DNA from: JAWHQP01 sp032586195
GTDB taxonomy: Bacteria > Pseudomonadota > Gammaproteobacteria > Enterobacterales > Pasteurellaceae
Reading direction: 5' to 3'
Assembly: GCA_032586195.1 (NCBI GenBank)
Contig: JAWHQP010000007.1
Span: 73,115 to 137,114, forward strand
DNA: 64,000 nucleotides
Positions 25,528-34,900 of the stretch are shown here, piece by piece. The translations under genes and the position numbers were made by a program. The notes under the pieces are model-generated. The model worked only from the letters and a program-made list of their open reading frames with translations, made no database searches and had not been told where the DNA came from. Every line of letters begins with the position of its first letter. Within the stretch, counting starts at the first letter, position 1.

Positions 25528-27069
25528 TTACCACGTACTATTGGCTTTGAAACCGTCCAAAATGGATTGCAACGTGTCTTTAATTTCATCGTTGTAATTA
25601 CCCGTTTTGGTCAATTCCTGCATAAATTCAGCATTATTACGGTGAGCATAGTCTAAAAGTGCGGTCTCGAAACTGGCAATTTTGCTCAATTCAACATCTT
25701 CTAAATAACCGAACTCAACGGCAAACAATAACAACGCCTGTTCAGATACGGATAACGGAGCATATTGTTTTTGTTTCAATAACTCGGTTACTTTCTCACC
25801 GTGGGATAATTGTTTGCGTGTTGCTTCATCCAAATCTGACGCAAATTGCGAGAATGCCGCCAATTCACGATATTGAGCAAGTGCAGTACGAATCCCGCCC
25901 GCCAACTTCTTAATCGCTTTAGTTTGAGCGGAACCACCTACACGAGATACGGAAATCCCCGGGTTTACCGCCGGACGAACACCCGCGTTAAATAAGTTAG
26001 ATTCCAGGAAAATCTGACCATCCGTAATAGAAATCACGTTAGTCGGAACGAAAGCCGACACATCGCCCGCCTGCGTTTCAATAATAGGTAAAGCCGTCAA
26101 AGAACCCGTTTTGCCTTTCACTTCACCTTTAGTGAAACGTTCAACGTATTCTTCATTTACTCGTGCCGCGCGTTCGAGCAAACGGGAGTGTAAATAGAAC
26201 ACGTCGCCAGGGAAAGCTTCACGACCGGGCGGACGGCGGAGCAATAAGGAAATCTGACGATAAGCCACCGCTTGTTTAGAAAGATCATCATAAATAATTA
26301 ACGCGTCTTCACCGCGATCACGGAAATATTCACCCATTGCACAGCCTGCGTAAGGGGCTAAATATTGTAATGCGGCGGATTCGGAAGCGGAAGCTACCAC
26401 TACGATAGTATTGGTCAATGCACCGTGTTCTTCCAGTTTACGTACCACGTTGGCAATAGTTGAAGCTTTCTGCCCGATTGCCACGTAGATACATTTAATA
26501 CCCGAATCTTTTTGATTGATAATTGCATCAATGGCTAAGGCCGTTTTACCCGTCTGACGGTCACCGATAATCAATTCACGCTGACCACGACCAATCGGCA
26601 CCATGGAGTCAACCGCTTTATAACCCGTTTGCACAGGCTGATCAACAGATTGACGTTCTATAACACCCGGCGCGATCACCTCAACCGGTGAGAAACCATC
26701 ATGCTGCACCTCACCTTTACCATCAATCGGTTCACCCAAGGTATTAATCACACGACCTAATAAACCGCGGCCTACCGGCACTTCAAGAATACGACCGGTA
26801 CATTGCACCTCCATACCTTCCGCTAAGTCAGTATAAGGCCCCATTACCACGGCACCGACCGAATCACGTTCCAAATTCAGTGCCATAGCATAGCGATTAC
26901 CCGGTAATGCAATCATTTCACCCTGCATTACTTCACTTAAACCGTGAATGCGGAGAATACCGTCACTCACAGAAATAATTGTCCCCGTATTACGAGCTTC
27001 ACTCACAACGTCGAACTGGGCAATGCGTTTTTTAATCAATTCACTAATTTCAGTTGAATTTAGTTGCAT
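25528..27069 (-). CDS. atpA: F1 ATP synthase alpha subunit
   Basis: A 513-residue non-catalytic nucleotide-binding subunit. Walker A is GDRQTGKTALAID (about residue 169), followed by IYVAIGQKASTIANVV, the arginine-finger region ISVSRVGGSAQTKAIK, and the LLRRPPGREAFPGDVFYLHSR signature. The length equals that of E. coli AtpA. A USS lies near its 3' end at about 25656. The gap to atpH is 12 bp. Confidence 0.97.
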   Translation of the reverse strand: MQLNSTEISELIKKRIAQFDVVSEARNTGTIISVSDGILRIHGLSEVMQGEMIALPGNRYAMALNLERDSVGAVVMGPYTDLAEGMEVQCTGRILEVPVGRGLLGRVINTLGEPIDGKGEVQHDGFSPVEVIAPGVIERQSVDQPVQTGYKAVDSMVPIGRGQRELIIGDRQTGKTALAIDAIINQKDSGIKCIYVAIGQKASTIANVVRKLEEHGALTNTIVVVASASESAALQYLAPYAGCAMGEYFRDRGEDALIIYDDLSKQAVAYRQISLLLRRPPGREAFPGDVFYLHSRLLERAARVNEEYVERFTKGEVKGKTGSLTALPIIETQAGDVSAFVPTNVISITDGQIFLESNLFNAGVRPAVNPGISVSRVGGSAQTKAIKKLAGGIRTALAQYRELAAFSQFASDLDEATRKQLSHGEKVTELLKQKQYAPLSVSEQALLLFAVEFGYLEDVELSKIASFETALLDYAHRNNAEFMQELTKTGNYNDEIKDTLQSILDGFKANSTW

Positions 27070-27081
27070 TTTTTATTCCTC

Positions 27082-27615
27082 TTATAATTGCAATTCGTTT
27101 GCCAAACGAGTGAGTTGACCGCGGCTTGAGCCGTCAATCACAAAATCATCGGTACGAATAATAACACCTGCGATAAGCGAGTTATCCACATTGCAATTTA
27201 ATTTAACTTTACGAGCAAGTCTTTTTTCCATTGCGGCTGCAATTTTCTGTTCTTGCGTTGCATTTAATGGTTGAGCTGAGGTGACTTGAACTTCCACCGT
27301 GGCATTATGTTCTTCAACATAACGTTGAAATTCTTCAAATACCGCAGGAAGTACAGTTAAACGCTTATTTTCAGCCATTAACCGAATAAGATTTTGCCCA
27401 TATTGATCAAGTTGTTCACCACAAATTGAGATCACCGTATCAGCCACTTTATTTGCAGAAAAAGAACTTGTTAAAAATTCTTTTACCTGTTCATTTTCCA
27501 CAACTTGAGCAGTGAACCCCAGCATTGCTGTCCATTTATCCACTGCGGACCGTTCAACGGCAAAATCAAATGCTGCTTTGGCATAAGGGCGAGCTATCGT
27601 AGTTAATTCTGACAT
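27082..27615 (-). CDS. atpH: F1 ATP synthase delta subunit
   Basis: A 177-residue peripheral stalk subunit: helical N-terminal domain (SELTTIARPYAKAAFDFA) and C-terminal DNSLIAGVIIRTDDFVIDGSSRGQL signature. The start at 27615 is the family start; nine upstream codons are open but overlap atpF's control region. The 13-bp gap to atpF supports co-translation. Confidence 0.95.
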   Translation of the reverse strand: MSELTTIARPYAKAAFDFAVERSAVDKWTAMLGFTAQVVENEQVKEFLTSSFSANKVADTVISICGEQLDQYGQNLIRLMAENKRLTVLPAVFEEFQRYVEEHNATVEVQVTSAQPLNATQEQKIAAAMEKRLARKVKLNCNVDNSLIAGVIIRTDDFVIDGSSRGQLTRLANELQL

Positions 27616-27628
27616 AAGCCCAACCTTC

Positions 27629-28099
27629 TTATAGTTCTGCAACTAATTTATCAATAATATCGTTGTTCGCCGCTTCATCCACCGTACGACCAACAATTTT
27701 TTCCGCACCGGCAAGAGCCAGTGAAGCCACTTTGACGCGTAATTCTTCCTGTACACGTTTACGTTCGGCTTCCACTTCAGCATAACCTTGCTCAATGATT
27801 TTAGCCTTGGCCGTTTCAGCTTCCGCTTTCACTTCTTCAAGAATTTCATTACGGCGTTTATTGGCCAAATCCAAGATTTCCTGTGCCTGCATTTTTGCCT
27901 TGGTAATTTCTTGTTCAGCTAAAGATTTGGTATCCGCCTGCTCTTTCTTCGCCGCTTCGGCCGATGCCAGCGCATTGGCAATAGAGCTTTGACGTTCCTC
28001 GATAGCTTTCATAATCGGCGGCCAAACATATTTCATGCAGAACCATACAAAAATGATAAATGCTATCGTTTGACCGATTAATGTTGCGTTGATATTCAC
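27629..28099 (-). CDS. atpF: F0 ATP synthase subunit b
   Basis: A 156-residue membrane-anchored stator. An N-terminal transmembrane helix (TLIGQTIAFIIFVWFCMKYVW) is followed by a long charged coiled coil with alanine-rich heptads. The length matches E. coli AtpF (156). Confidence 0.96.
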   Translation of the reverse strand: MNINATLIGQTIAFIIFVWFCMKYVWPPIMKAIEERQSSIANALASAEAAKKEQADTKSLAEQEITKAKMQAQEILDLANKRRNEILEEVKAEAETAKAKIIEQGYAEVEAERKRVQEELRVKVASLALAGAEKIVGRTVDEAANNDIIDKLVAEL

Positions 28100-28162
28100 A
28101 ACGGCACCTCCTAAAAGTTGGTTATTTACTCTCTACAAAATTCAGAGTAGCCCGTTTTTGAA

Positions 28163-28417
28163 TTAACCCAACAATGAAGTAAATGGATTTGCGAAAGCAA
28201 AATATAAACCAATACCTACTGCGATCATCGCGATAGCATCAAGTAAACCTGCCACGATAAACATCTTGGTTAATAGCGAGTTTGCCAATTCAGGCTGACG
28301 GGCGGCGGATTCAAGGTATTTACCACCAAGAATACCAAAGCCGATACCGGTACCTAACGCGGCAAAAGCAAGCATGAGAGCTGATGCGATGATAGTTGCA
28401 CTGATTACAGTTTCCAT
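28163..28417 (-). CDS. atpE: F0 ATP synthase subunit c
   Basis: An 84-residue hairpin of two membrane helices: GTGIGFGILGGKYLESAARQPE in the first helix and polar loop, and the proton-carrying Asp60 in AGLLDAIAMIAVGIGLYF. No Gln/Glu pair typical of sodium-type rings is seen, so proton coupling is expected. Confidence 0.96.
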   Translation of the reverse strand: METVISATIIASALMLAFAALGTGIGFGILGGKYLESAARQPELANSLLTKMFIVAGLLDAIAMIAVGIGLYFAFANPFTSLLG

Positions 28418-28479
28418 AGTGTTCTCCAGTTTGGTTAGAAAATATAGCGTTATGCTACGTGTTGTTTAAGTTTAAAAAA

Positions 28480-29283
28480 TTAATGTTCTTCTGATTTATT
28501 GTAGGCAATACCTAAATAAACCACGGTCAACATCATGAATACGAATGCCTGTAATACCACAATTAAAATATGGAATATAGCCCAAGCCAACTGTAACGGA
28601 AGTCCTAAAGCCGCCACCGCCATATTGGCACTGTACATTACGGCAATCAAAATAAAGATTAATTCGCCCGCATACATATTACCGAATAAACGCAGAGCCA
28701 GCGAAATAGGTTTTGAAATCAGCGTAACGGACTCAAGCAGTAAGTTAACCGGGATAAAAATAGGGTTATTGAACGGATGCATGGTGTATTCTTTGACAAA
28801 ACCGCTCACGCCTTTTGATTTTAAGGTGTAATAAATGATCAAAAAGAATACGCCTATGGAAAGACCAAAGGTAATATTCATATCGGCGGAAGGAACGGCC
28901 CGCAGATGAGAAAGACCTAACATAGAGGCAATTTGCGGAAGATAATCGACAGGTACCAAGTCAATTAAGTTCATCAGGAAAACCCACACGAAAATAGTCA
29001 GGGCCAACGGGGCCACTAAAGTGCGGTCGCCGGTAAAAGTCTCTTTCACCACACCGTCAATCCATTCTACCAGCATTTCAACCACACACTGCAGCTTGCC
29101 CGGCACACCGGTGGTCATATTTTTACCGACCTTATAGAAAATCCCCAGGAAAATCAAACCGGTAACGACAGTAAAAAAGAGAGAATCCAGATTGAATGAC
29201 CAAAACCCATTACCTTCGGTTAAAAAGGTCAAATGGTGTTGGATATACTCAATCGAAGTTTGAGAAGCACCTTCAGCAGCCAT
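28480..29283 (-). CDS. atpB: F0 ATP synthase subunit a
   Basis: A 267-residue membrane subunit. It carries LALRLFGNMYAGELIF with the essential stator Arg (E. coli R210) and later helices with LQAFVFMMLTVVYLG. The closest visible relative is the Haemophilus AtpB. A USS lies inside near 29015. Confidence 0.96.
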   Translation of the reverse strand: MAAEGASQTSIEYIQHHLTFLTEGNGFWSFNLDSLFFTVVTGLIFLGIFYKVGKNMTTGVPGKLQCVVEMLVEWIDGVVKETFTGDRTLVAPLALTIFVWVFLMNLIDLVPVDYLPQIASMLGLSHLRAVPSADMNITFGLSIGVFFLIIYYTLKSKGVSGFVKEYTMHPFNNPIFIPVNLLLESVTLISKPISLALRLFGNMYAGELIFILIAVMYSANMAVAALGLPLQLAWAIFHILIVVLQAFVFMMLTVVYLGIAYNKSEEH

Positions 29284-29358
29284 ATAATAATCCTATCAAT
29301 TATTAATAAATTACACATTAGTGATAAATTCAGATGAACGGAATTCATCAGTAACAGG

Positions 29359-29745
29359 TTATCGGGTTGATTTGATATTGAGTAGTGCAGGGAGAAGGTT
29401 ATTTAATACAATGAATAAAAAATAGCCTAGAAATAAACCTGCAGGCTTAGGTGTAAAACACACAAATACCAATCCAAAAAAACCCACAGTTAAAACCAAT
29501 TTCAGACCTTCGCTTTGATAAAGCACTTTGGCTTTATTCTCTATCGGCTCGTTATGTTTAACGTATAACGCATAACCGATAAATGAAATCTGAGGTAAAA
29601 GGGCAATTAATGCACCGAGTAGAAAAGAGCTTATTTGCTCATAAAAAAATACATAAACGAAAACGGAACTTATCAACAGTAGCATCACTTCTGTAGCAAA
29701 GGCTTTTTTATAAACTTTTCGGGCATTAGCTAGAACAAGCGACAT
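29359..29745 (-). CDS. atpI: ATP synthase subunit I
   Basis: A 128-residue protein with four hydrophobic segments (LLLISSVFVYVFFY, LLGALIALLPQISFIGYALY, LVLTVGFFGLVFVCF, LGYFLFIVLNNLLPALL), matching the AtpI family that helps assemble the c-ring. It is first in the atp operon; the operon promoter should lie in the AT-rich 29746-29935 stretch. Less conserved than other subunits, but the position is diagnostic. Confidence 0.9.
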   Translation of the reverse strand: MSLVLANARKVYKKAFATEVMLLLISSVFVYVFFYEQISSFLLGALIALLPQISFIGYALYVKHNEPIENKAKVLYQSEGLKLVLTVGFFGLVFVCFTPKPAGLFLGYFLFIVLNNLLPALLNIKSTR

Positions 29746-29941
29746 AAATCAGCGTTTTCTTATAAAATGTATAAACCAGCGTTAATTATACGGATAACCA
29801 TAAGTAATGCAATAAGTTATGAGAGAGGAACTTGATTATATATTAACTTTTCCTTATAAAATTTAATCTATTGTTAACATTTTTTAAATACTATTCATTT
29901 TGTTGATTTTTTCGATACAGCCAAGCTCAAATATTAAGCAA

Positions 29942-30058
29942 AAAGTGCGGTGTTGAAAAATCGTTTTTTATACGCAACTTCGCATGGAAGCTGCTATGTC
30001 TTCGGCACCATTGGCAAAAGCCAACGTTCAAAAACTAAAGCTGTCAACACCGCACTTT
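29942..30058. repeat. Inverted USS pair between rsmG and atpI
   Basis: AAAGTGCGGTGTTGA (29942-29956) and its exact complement at 30044-30058 are separated by 87 bases. The 15-bp arms could pair and end mnmG-rsmG transcription 7 bp past rsmG. The large loop is unusual. The rest of the 29746-30064 gap is AT-rich and probably holds the atp promoter. Confidence 0.6.
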
Positions 30059-30064
30059 GAAGAA

Positions 30065-30703
30065 TCAATGATTGCTCAATAAAATCAAATGACGTTCGCC
30101 GACCAAATCCGGAATATCTAATGGAATAATTTGCTGAACACGCACATTCTCCGCCAGCTCCTTCACTTCATCGGCGTGATATTGCCCTTTCAAGGCATAA
30201 AATAAACCGCGTTCCGCAGGCAAATGCCTGCACCATAAAGTCATATCCTTTAAAGAAGCAAAAGCGCGGCTCAATACGCCGTCAAACTTCTGCTCGGGCC
30301 TATATTCCTCCACACGGCTAAGCACAGGTTCAACATTAGTTAATGCCAGCTCACGTACCGCATTACGGATAAAACTGATACGTTTGCCAAGACTGTCCAG
30401 CAATACGAAATGTTTATCGGAATTGACAATCGCCAGCGGCAAACCCGGCAAGCCCGGACCGGTACCCACATCAATAAAATGGCTCCCCTGTAAATAAGGA
30501 CTAACCACAATACTATCGAGAATATGCTTAACCAGCATTTCCATCGGATCACGCACCGAAGTGAGATTGTAGGCCTTATTCCATTTATGCAGCAGCAACA
30601 CAAGCCGCACCAACCGCTGTTTCTGCTGATCGGTTATACAAAGTGCGGTGCTATTTAACAGAGTTTTTAATTTTTCGCTCAGATTCAATTCTAAGTTAGC
30701 CAT
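30065..30703 (-). CDS. rsmG: 16S rRNA (guanine527-N7)-methyltransferase
   Basis: A 212-residue methyltransferase (formerly GidB). Motif I is HFIDVGTGPGLPGLPLAI, followed by FVLLDSLGKRISFIRNAVRELAL; the KWNKAYNLTSVRDPMEMLVKHILDS N-terminus is diagnostic. It methylates G527 of 16S rRNA, and its loss gives low-level streptomycin resistance in other bacteria. The start overlaps the mnmG stop, so the two are translationally coupled. Two adjacent ATGs (30706, 30703) are possible starts. A USS lies near the start (about 30643). Confidence 0.94.
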   Translation of the reverse strand: MANLELNLSEKLKTLLNSTALCITDQQKQRLVRLVLLLHKWNKAYNLTSVRDPMEMLVKHILDSIVVSPYLQGSHFIDVGTGPGLPGLPLAIVNSDKHFVLLDSLGKRISFIRNAVRELALTNVEPVLSRVEEYRPEQKFDGVLSRAFASLKDMTLWCRHLPAERGLFYALKGQYHADEVKELAENVRVQQIIPLDIPDLVGERHLILLSNH

Positions 30704-32592
30704 CATTTACCACGCTTGAGCATGCCTTGCTTTTTCAGATTCACCAGAATAATGGAAATAGCCGCCGGTGTAACACCTGAAATACGGCTTGCCTGCCCGA
30801 TAGATATGGGGCGGTGTTGTTCTAATTTCATCCGCACTTCATTTGACAAACCCGCGACTAACGAATAATCAAAACCAGGCGGAATTTCTGTCATCTCATG
30901 ATGTTTTTGCCGTTCTATTTCTTCTTGCTGATGTTCAATATAGCCTTGGTATTTTATCGCAATCTCCACCTGTTCCACCGCTTCTTCATCCGCCATTGCA
31001 GGTTGGAACGGAGTGAGTGAAGTTAAAATACGATAATTCATTTCCGGACGGCGCAATAGATCCTCTCCGTTGGCTTCACGTACCAACGGACTGCTCAGAA
31101 CCCGATTAGCTTCATCCAAATATTCTGAACGGGGATGCAGCCAAATACTGCGTAAACGTTGACGTTCTTGCTCAATATGTTCCATTTTTTGATTGAAACG
31201 GACCCAACGAGTTTCATCTATCAAACCTAATTCGTGCGCAATCGGCGTTAAACGAATATCCGCATTATCTTCGCGTAATAATAAACGATATTCCGCGCGG
31301 GAAGTGAATACCCGGTACGGCTCTTTGGTACCGAGCGTACAGAGATCATCCACCAATACACCGATATAAGCCTGATCACGGCGTGGAAACCAGCTTTCTT
31401 TTCCCTGTATATACAAACCCACGTTGATCCCGGCTAATAAACCCTGTGCGGCGGCTTCCTCATAACCTGTGGTACCGTTAATCTGACCGGCAAAGAATAA
31501 GCCGTTAATCGCCTTGGTTTCCAAGGTCGGTTTAAGATCACGCGGATCAAAGTAATCATATTCGATGGCATAACCTGGTTTGACAATACGGGCTTTTTCC
31601 AGGCCCTTCATGGAATTCACAATGCCCATCTGTACATCAAACGGCAGGCTGGTGGAAATTCCATTCGGATAGATCTCGTTTGAAGTTAAACCTTCAGGTT
31701 CAAGATAAATCTGATGGGAACTCCGATCGGCAAAACGCATGACTTTATCTTCAATGGACGGACAGTAACGCGGGCCGATCCCTTCGATCACACCGGTATA
31801 CATTGGGCTACGATCCAAATTATTACGGATTACGTCATGGGTTTGTTCATTGGTATGCGTGATAAAACAAGGAATCTGACGTGGATGCTGTTCCACCGAT
31901 CCCATAAAAGAAAATACCGGCAATTCCGCATCACCATACTGTTTGGCAAGCACATCAAAGTTAATCGTACGAGCGTCTAAACGTGGCGGCGTGCCTGTTT
32001 TTAAGCGTGCCACACGTAAATTAAGTTCACGTAAACGATCCGCCAACATGACGGAAGCAGGATCACCCGCACGGCCGCCGGTGTAATGTTCTAAACCAAT
32101 GTGAATTTTACCAGCTAAAAAAGTACCTGCCGTCAGGATCACAGCGTTAGCGCGGAATTTTAATCCCATTTTGGTAGTTACACCCGAAACACGATCCTGT
32201 TCAAGCAGAATATCGATCACCTCTTGCTGAAAAATATCAAGGTTAGGTTGATTCTCCAGCGCGATTCTTACCGCTTGACGATACAGCACGCGATCAGCCT
32301 GAGCCCGGGTCGCCCGAACGGCAGGTCCCTTAGAGCTATTCAGGGTACGAAACTGGATCCCTGCCTGATCCGCAGCGGTCGCCATCAATCCGCCCATGGC
32401 ATCAATTTCACGAACCAAATGCCCTTTGCCGATCCCTCCAATCGCCGGATTACAGGACATTTGTCCTAACGTATCGATATTATGGGTAAGCAGCAGGGTT
32501 TTTAACCCCATGCGGGCAGGCGTCAAAGCGGCTTCCGTTCCCGCATGGCCTCCACCGATCACAATTACGTCATAAATTTCAGTATAAAACAT
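30703..32592 (-). CDS. mnmG: tRNA uridine-5-carboxymethylaminomethyl modification enzyme, FAD subunit
   Basis: A 629-residue FAD protein (formerly GidA) that with MnmE and 5,10-methylene-THF modifies the wobble uridine of several tRNAs. The FAD loop is DVIVIGGGHAGTEAALTPARMG; further signatures are PAIGGIGKGHLVREIDAMGG and NGTTGYEEAAAQGLLAGIN. The length equals that of E. coli MnmG (629). It is the gene next to oriC, reading away from it, as in E. coli. Confidence 0.97.
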   Translation of the reverse strand: MFYTEIYDVIVIGGGHAGTEAALTPARMGLKTLLLTHNIDTLGQMSCNPAIGGIGKGHLVREIDAMGGLMATAADQAGIQFRTLNSSKGPAVRATRAQADRVLYRQAVRIALENQPNLDIFQQEVIDILLEQDRVSGVTTKMGLKFRANAVILTAGTFLAGKIHIGLEHYTGGRAGDPASVMLADRLRELNLRVARLKTGTPPRLDARTINFDVLAKQYGDAELPVFSFMGSVEQHPRQIPCFITHTNEQTHDVIRNNLDRSPMYTGVIEGIGPRYCPSIEDKVMRFADRSSHQIYLEPEGLTSNEIYPNGISTSLPFDVQMGIVNSMKGLEKARIVKPGYAIEYDYFDPRDLKPTLETKAINGLFFAGQINGTTGYEEAAAQGLLAGINVGLYIQGKESWFPRRDQAYIGVLVDDLCTLGTKEPYRVFTSRAEYRLLLREDNADIRLTPIAHELGLIDETRWVRFNQKMEHIEQERQRLRSIWLHPRSEYLDEANRVLSSPLVREANGEDLLRRPEMNYRILTSLTPFQPAMADEEAVEQVEIAIKYQGYIEHQQEEIERQKHHEMTEIPPGFDYSLVAGLSNEVRMKLEQHRPISIGQASRISGVTPAAISIILVNLKKQGMLKRGK

Positions 32593-32911
32593 ATTAACCT
32601 TTGCTTATTAAGCGGTCACTTTGATCGCAGTTTGGCGATCCTCTTACTTTTGGTAGCCGAGCATTGTACTTAATTTTGTATGTGGTTTAAAGCAGATTTG
32701 CAGGATCCCGATTAGACTATCGAAAGTAACTTGGCTGATCCTATAAATAAAAGATCTTGTGTATATAAAGATCTTACTATTATTCTTATTAAGGTTTGAG
32801 ATCCTTGTGAATAAGATCCTTTTTCTTTTTTAAATAAAGCACTTAGAGCATTTGTTAATTTGTTAGGATCTGTATAGATAACAATTAAAAAGCTGTGAGT
32901 AATCATCTTAG

Positions 32912-32920
32912 TTATCCACA
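32912..32920 (+). promoter_or_regulatory. DnaA box, perfect
   Basis: TTATCCACA, the high-affinity DnaA consensus, within oriC. Confidence 0.9.
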
Positions 32921-32983
32921 GATGAAATTCATAGCTTACTTATTCATGGACTAAATACAGTTTTTTTACAGTTTTATTTTAAG

Positions 32984-32992
32984 TTATCCACA
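32984..32992 (+). promoter_or_regulatory. DnaA box, perfect
   Basis: A second TTATCCACA, same orientation, 72 bp from the first. Confidence 0.9.
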
Positions 32993-33003
32993 AGTTGACA
33001 GCA

Positions 33004-33036
33004 CAAAAAAAGCACAACTTTTCAGCTGTGCTTAAT
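33004..33036 (-). terminator. Terminator of tal
   Basis: AAGCACA (33010-33016) and TGTGCTT (33027-33033) form the stem; on the minus strand a T7 run follows. It protects oriC from transcription coming from tal. Confidence 0.85.
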
Positions 33037-33064
33037 AAAAATATCTTCTTAACGATAAATCAAA

Positions 33065-34018
33065 TTAAAGTTTTGTACTTAACATAGCTTCAAGTTTTTC
33101 TATATCTGCCGCGAACTTACGAATACCTTCCGCCAGTTTATCTACTGCCATCGGGTCTGCATTGTGCTGCCAGTAGAATTCACTTTCCGTAAGGGATTGC
33201 GGTTTGGCTTTTACACTGCCGGTAAAAGTTAATTTTCTTGGTAATTCGGCATTACTTTCTTGCAATTCTTTCAATAACGGCGGAGCAATGGTTAAACGGT
33301 CGCAGCCCGCTAATTCGGTAATTTCACCTACATTACGGAAGCTTGCACCCATGACCACCGTTTTATAGCCGTATTCTTTGTAATAGTTATAGATGCTTGT
33401 TACTGAAACAACGCCCGGATCTTCCGCTGGGGCATATTCTTTTTTATCACTGTTCGCTTTGTACCAGTCAAGGATACGGCCAACGAACGGTGAAATTAAA
33501 TAAACGCCCGCTTCGGCACAGGCACGCGCCTGAGCTTGAGAGAATAAAAGGGTAAGGTTGCAGTTAATGCCTTCTTTCTCTAAAATTTCGGCGGCACGGA
33601 TTCCTTGCCAGGTTGAAGCTATTTTTATCAAAATACGATCGTTTGCCACACCGGCTTCGTTATAAAGTTTAATCAGCTTACGGGCTTTTTCTACAGTAGC
33701 TTGAGTATCATAGGAAAGACGGGCATCAACTTCGGTCGAGATGCGTCCGGGAACGATTTTTAAGATTTCTAAACCGATATTTACCGCTAATTTATCTTCG
33801 GCATCAATAAGTTGTTGGGCTTTTGAATCGCTTTTTGTTTTTGCGTAAGCTACTGCTTCATCAATTAATGAAGCGTACTGCGGTAAGGCAGAGGCACTTA
33901 AAATTAAAGATGGATTGGTCGTCGCATCCTGAGGTTGATATTTTTTGATTGCGTCGATATCGCCGGTATCTGCTACCACGACAGTCATTCCGCGTAATGC
34001 ATCAAGTTGTGTAGTCAT
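33065..34018 (-). CDS. tal: Transaldolase
   Basis: A 317-residue enzyme of the non-oxidative pentose phosphate pathway, transferring a dihydroxyacetone unit between sugar phosphates. The Schiff-base lysine is in NDRILIKIASTWQGI (about residue 132); DATTNPSLILSA and CNLTLLFSQAQARACAEAG are family signatures. The start at 34018 follows GAGGAT and gives exactly the E. coli TalB length; nine upstream codons are open but not family-like. It reads toward the origin and ends at a terminator just before it. Confidence 0.97.
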   Translation of the reverse strand: MTTQLDALRGMTVVVADTGDIDAIKKYQPQDATTNPSLILSASALPQYASLIDEAVAYAKTKSDSKAQQLIDAEDKLAVNIGLEILKIVPGRISTEVDARLSYDTQATVEKARKLIKLYNEAGVANDRILIKIASTWQGIRAAEILEKEGINCNLTLLFSQAQARACAEAGVYLISPFVGRILDWYKANSDKKEYAPAEDPGVVSVTSIYNYYKEYGYKTVVMGASFRNVGEITELAGCDRLTIAPPLLKELQESNAELPRKLTFTGSVKAKPQSLTESEFYWQHNADPMAVDKLAEGIRKFAADIEKLEAMLSTKL

Positions 34019-34222
34019 AATATCCTCTACTTTTTTATTGAACAAAATTCTTATTTACAATAACACATTCTCACATAAATCAGCATGTTTATTTTTGCTA
34101 TGGAAGTAATAGGTTAATTTGCTAAATTATAATATGATATTACTATTTTCACTAAGAAACTGTGATATTGCTCAAGATTTGGGATATTTATTTAGTCTAT
34201 ATATTAAAGGAAAGGTAAATTT

Positions 34223-34789
34223 ATGGTTATAAGATGCGCATGGTGTGAGAGTAGCGAGCTTTACCGGCAATATCATGATGACGAATGGGGAAAACCTGAA
34301 TATGCTAAGCTCAAATTATTTGAAAAAATCTGTTTAGAAGGGCAGCAAGCGGGGTTGTCTTGGATTACAGTGCTTAAAAAACGCGAAAATTATCGCCGTG
34401 CTTTTTTTCATTTTAATCCTGAAAAAATTGTTCGGATGACCGATCAAGATATTGATAAGTTAATGCAGAATCAAGGTTTAATCCGCCACCGCGCCAAGCT
34501 TGAAGCGATAGTTAAAAATGCCAAGGCTTATTTGGCAATGGAAAAGTGCGGTGAGGATTTTTCGAGTTTTGTGTGGTCCTTTGTGAATTATCAGCCTCAA
34601 ATCAATGACGTGCCCGATTTATCGGTGGTGCCGGCTAAAACCGACGCTTCTAAAGCCATGTCCAAGGCGTTAAAAAAACGAGGTTTTGTATTTGTGGGTG
34701 AAACCACATGTTATGCCTTTATGCAGTCTATGGGATTGGTAAATGATCACCAGAATGATTGTATTTGTAAACAAAAGCATAGAAGCTAA
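34223..34789 (+). CDS. tag: DNA-3-methyladenine glycosylase I
   Basis: A 188-residue base-excision repair enzyme that removes 3-methyladenine. RCAWCESSELYRQYHDDEWG holds the first zinc ligands (Cys5, His18); GLVNDHQNDCIC holds the others. EKICLEGQQAGLSWITVLKKRENYR is nearly identical to E. coli Tag and lines the base pocket. AAAGGAAAGG precedes ATG 34223. A USS is embedded near 34545. Confidence 0.95.
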   Translation: MVIRCAWCESSELYRQYHDDEWGKPEYAKLKLFEKICLEGQQAGLSWITVLKKRENYRRAFFHFNPEKIVRMTDQDIDKLMQNQGLIRHRAKLEAIVKNAKAYLAMEKCGEDFSSFVWSFVNYQPQINDVPDLSVVPAKTDASKAMSKALKKRGFVFVGETTCYAFMQSMGLVNDHQNDCICKQKHRS

Positions 34790-34900
34790 AAACAGCTGTT
34801 TTTGACACCGCACTTTTGTCCGGTTGTTTTTTGCGTTCAGTTATAGTATTTAATATTGTATAATCTTGCCAATTTTGGCTTAGCAATTAACGGTTAATTA

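Larger units (their letters stand above)
32593..33000. other. oriC: Chromosomal replication origin oriC
   Basis: Nine GATC sites occur within 32623-32870 (32623, 32637, 32704, 32737, 32753, 32770, 32800, 32815, 32867) where about one is expected by chance. AT-rich AGATC-led repeats between 32752 and 32830 (AGATCTTGTGTAT, AGATCTTACTATT, AGATCCTTGTGAA, AGATCCTTTTTCT) resemble the 13-mers of the E. coli unwinding element. Perfect DnaA boxes TTATCCACA lie at 32912-32920 and 32984-32992, with weaker ones at 32873-32881 and 32894-32902 (two mismatches each). mnmG on the left matches the E. coli order mnmG-unwinding element-DnaA boxes. No gene lies in 32593-33064. Confidence 0.92.

Noticed and set aside
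29984..30082. A 32-codon plus-strand frame between atpI and rsmG
   Set aside because: It overlaps the end of rsmG antisense, includes a USS and has no ribosome site or recognisable homology.
32712..32906. A 64-codon minus-strand frame within oriC
   Set aside because: It spans the GATC cluster and AT-rich repeats; the composition is explained by the origin.
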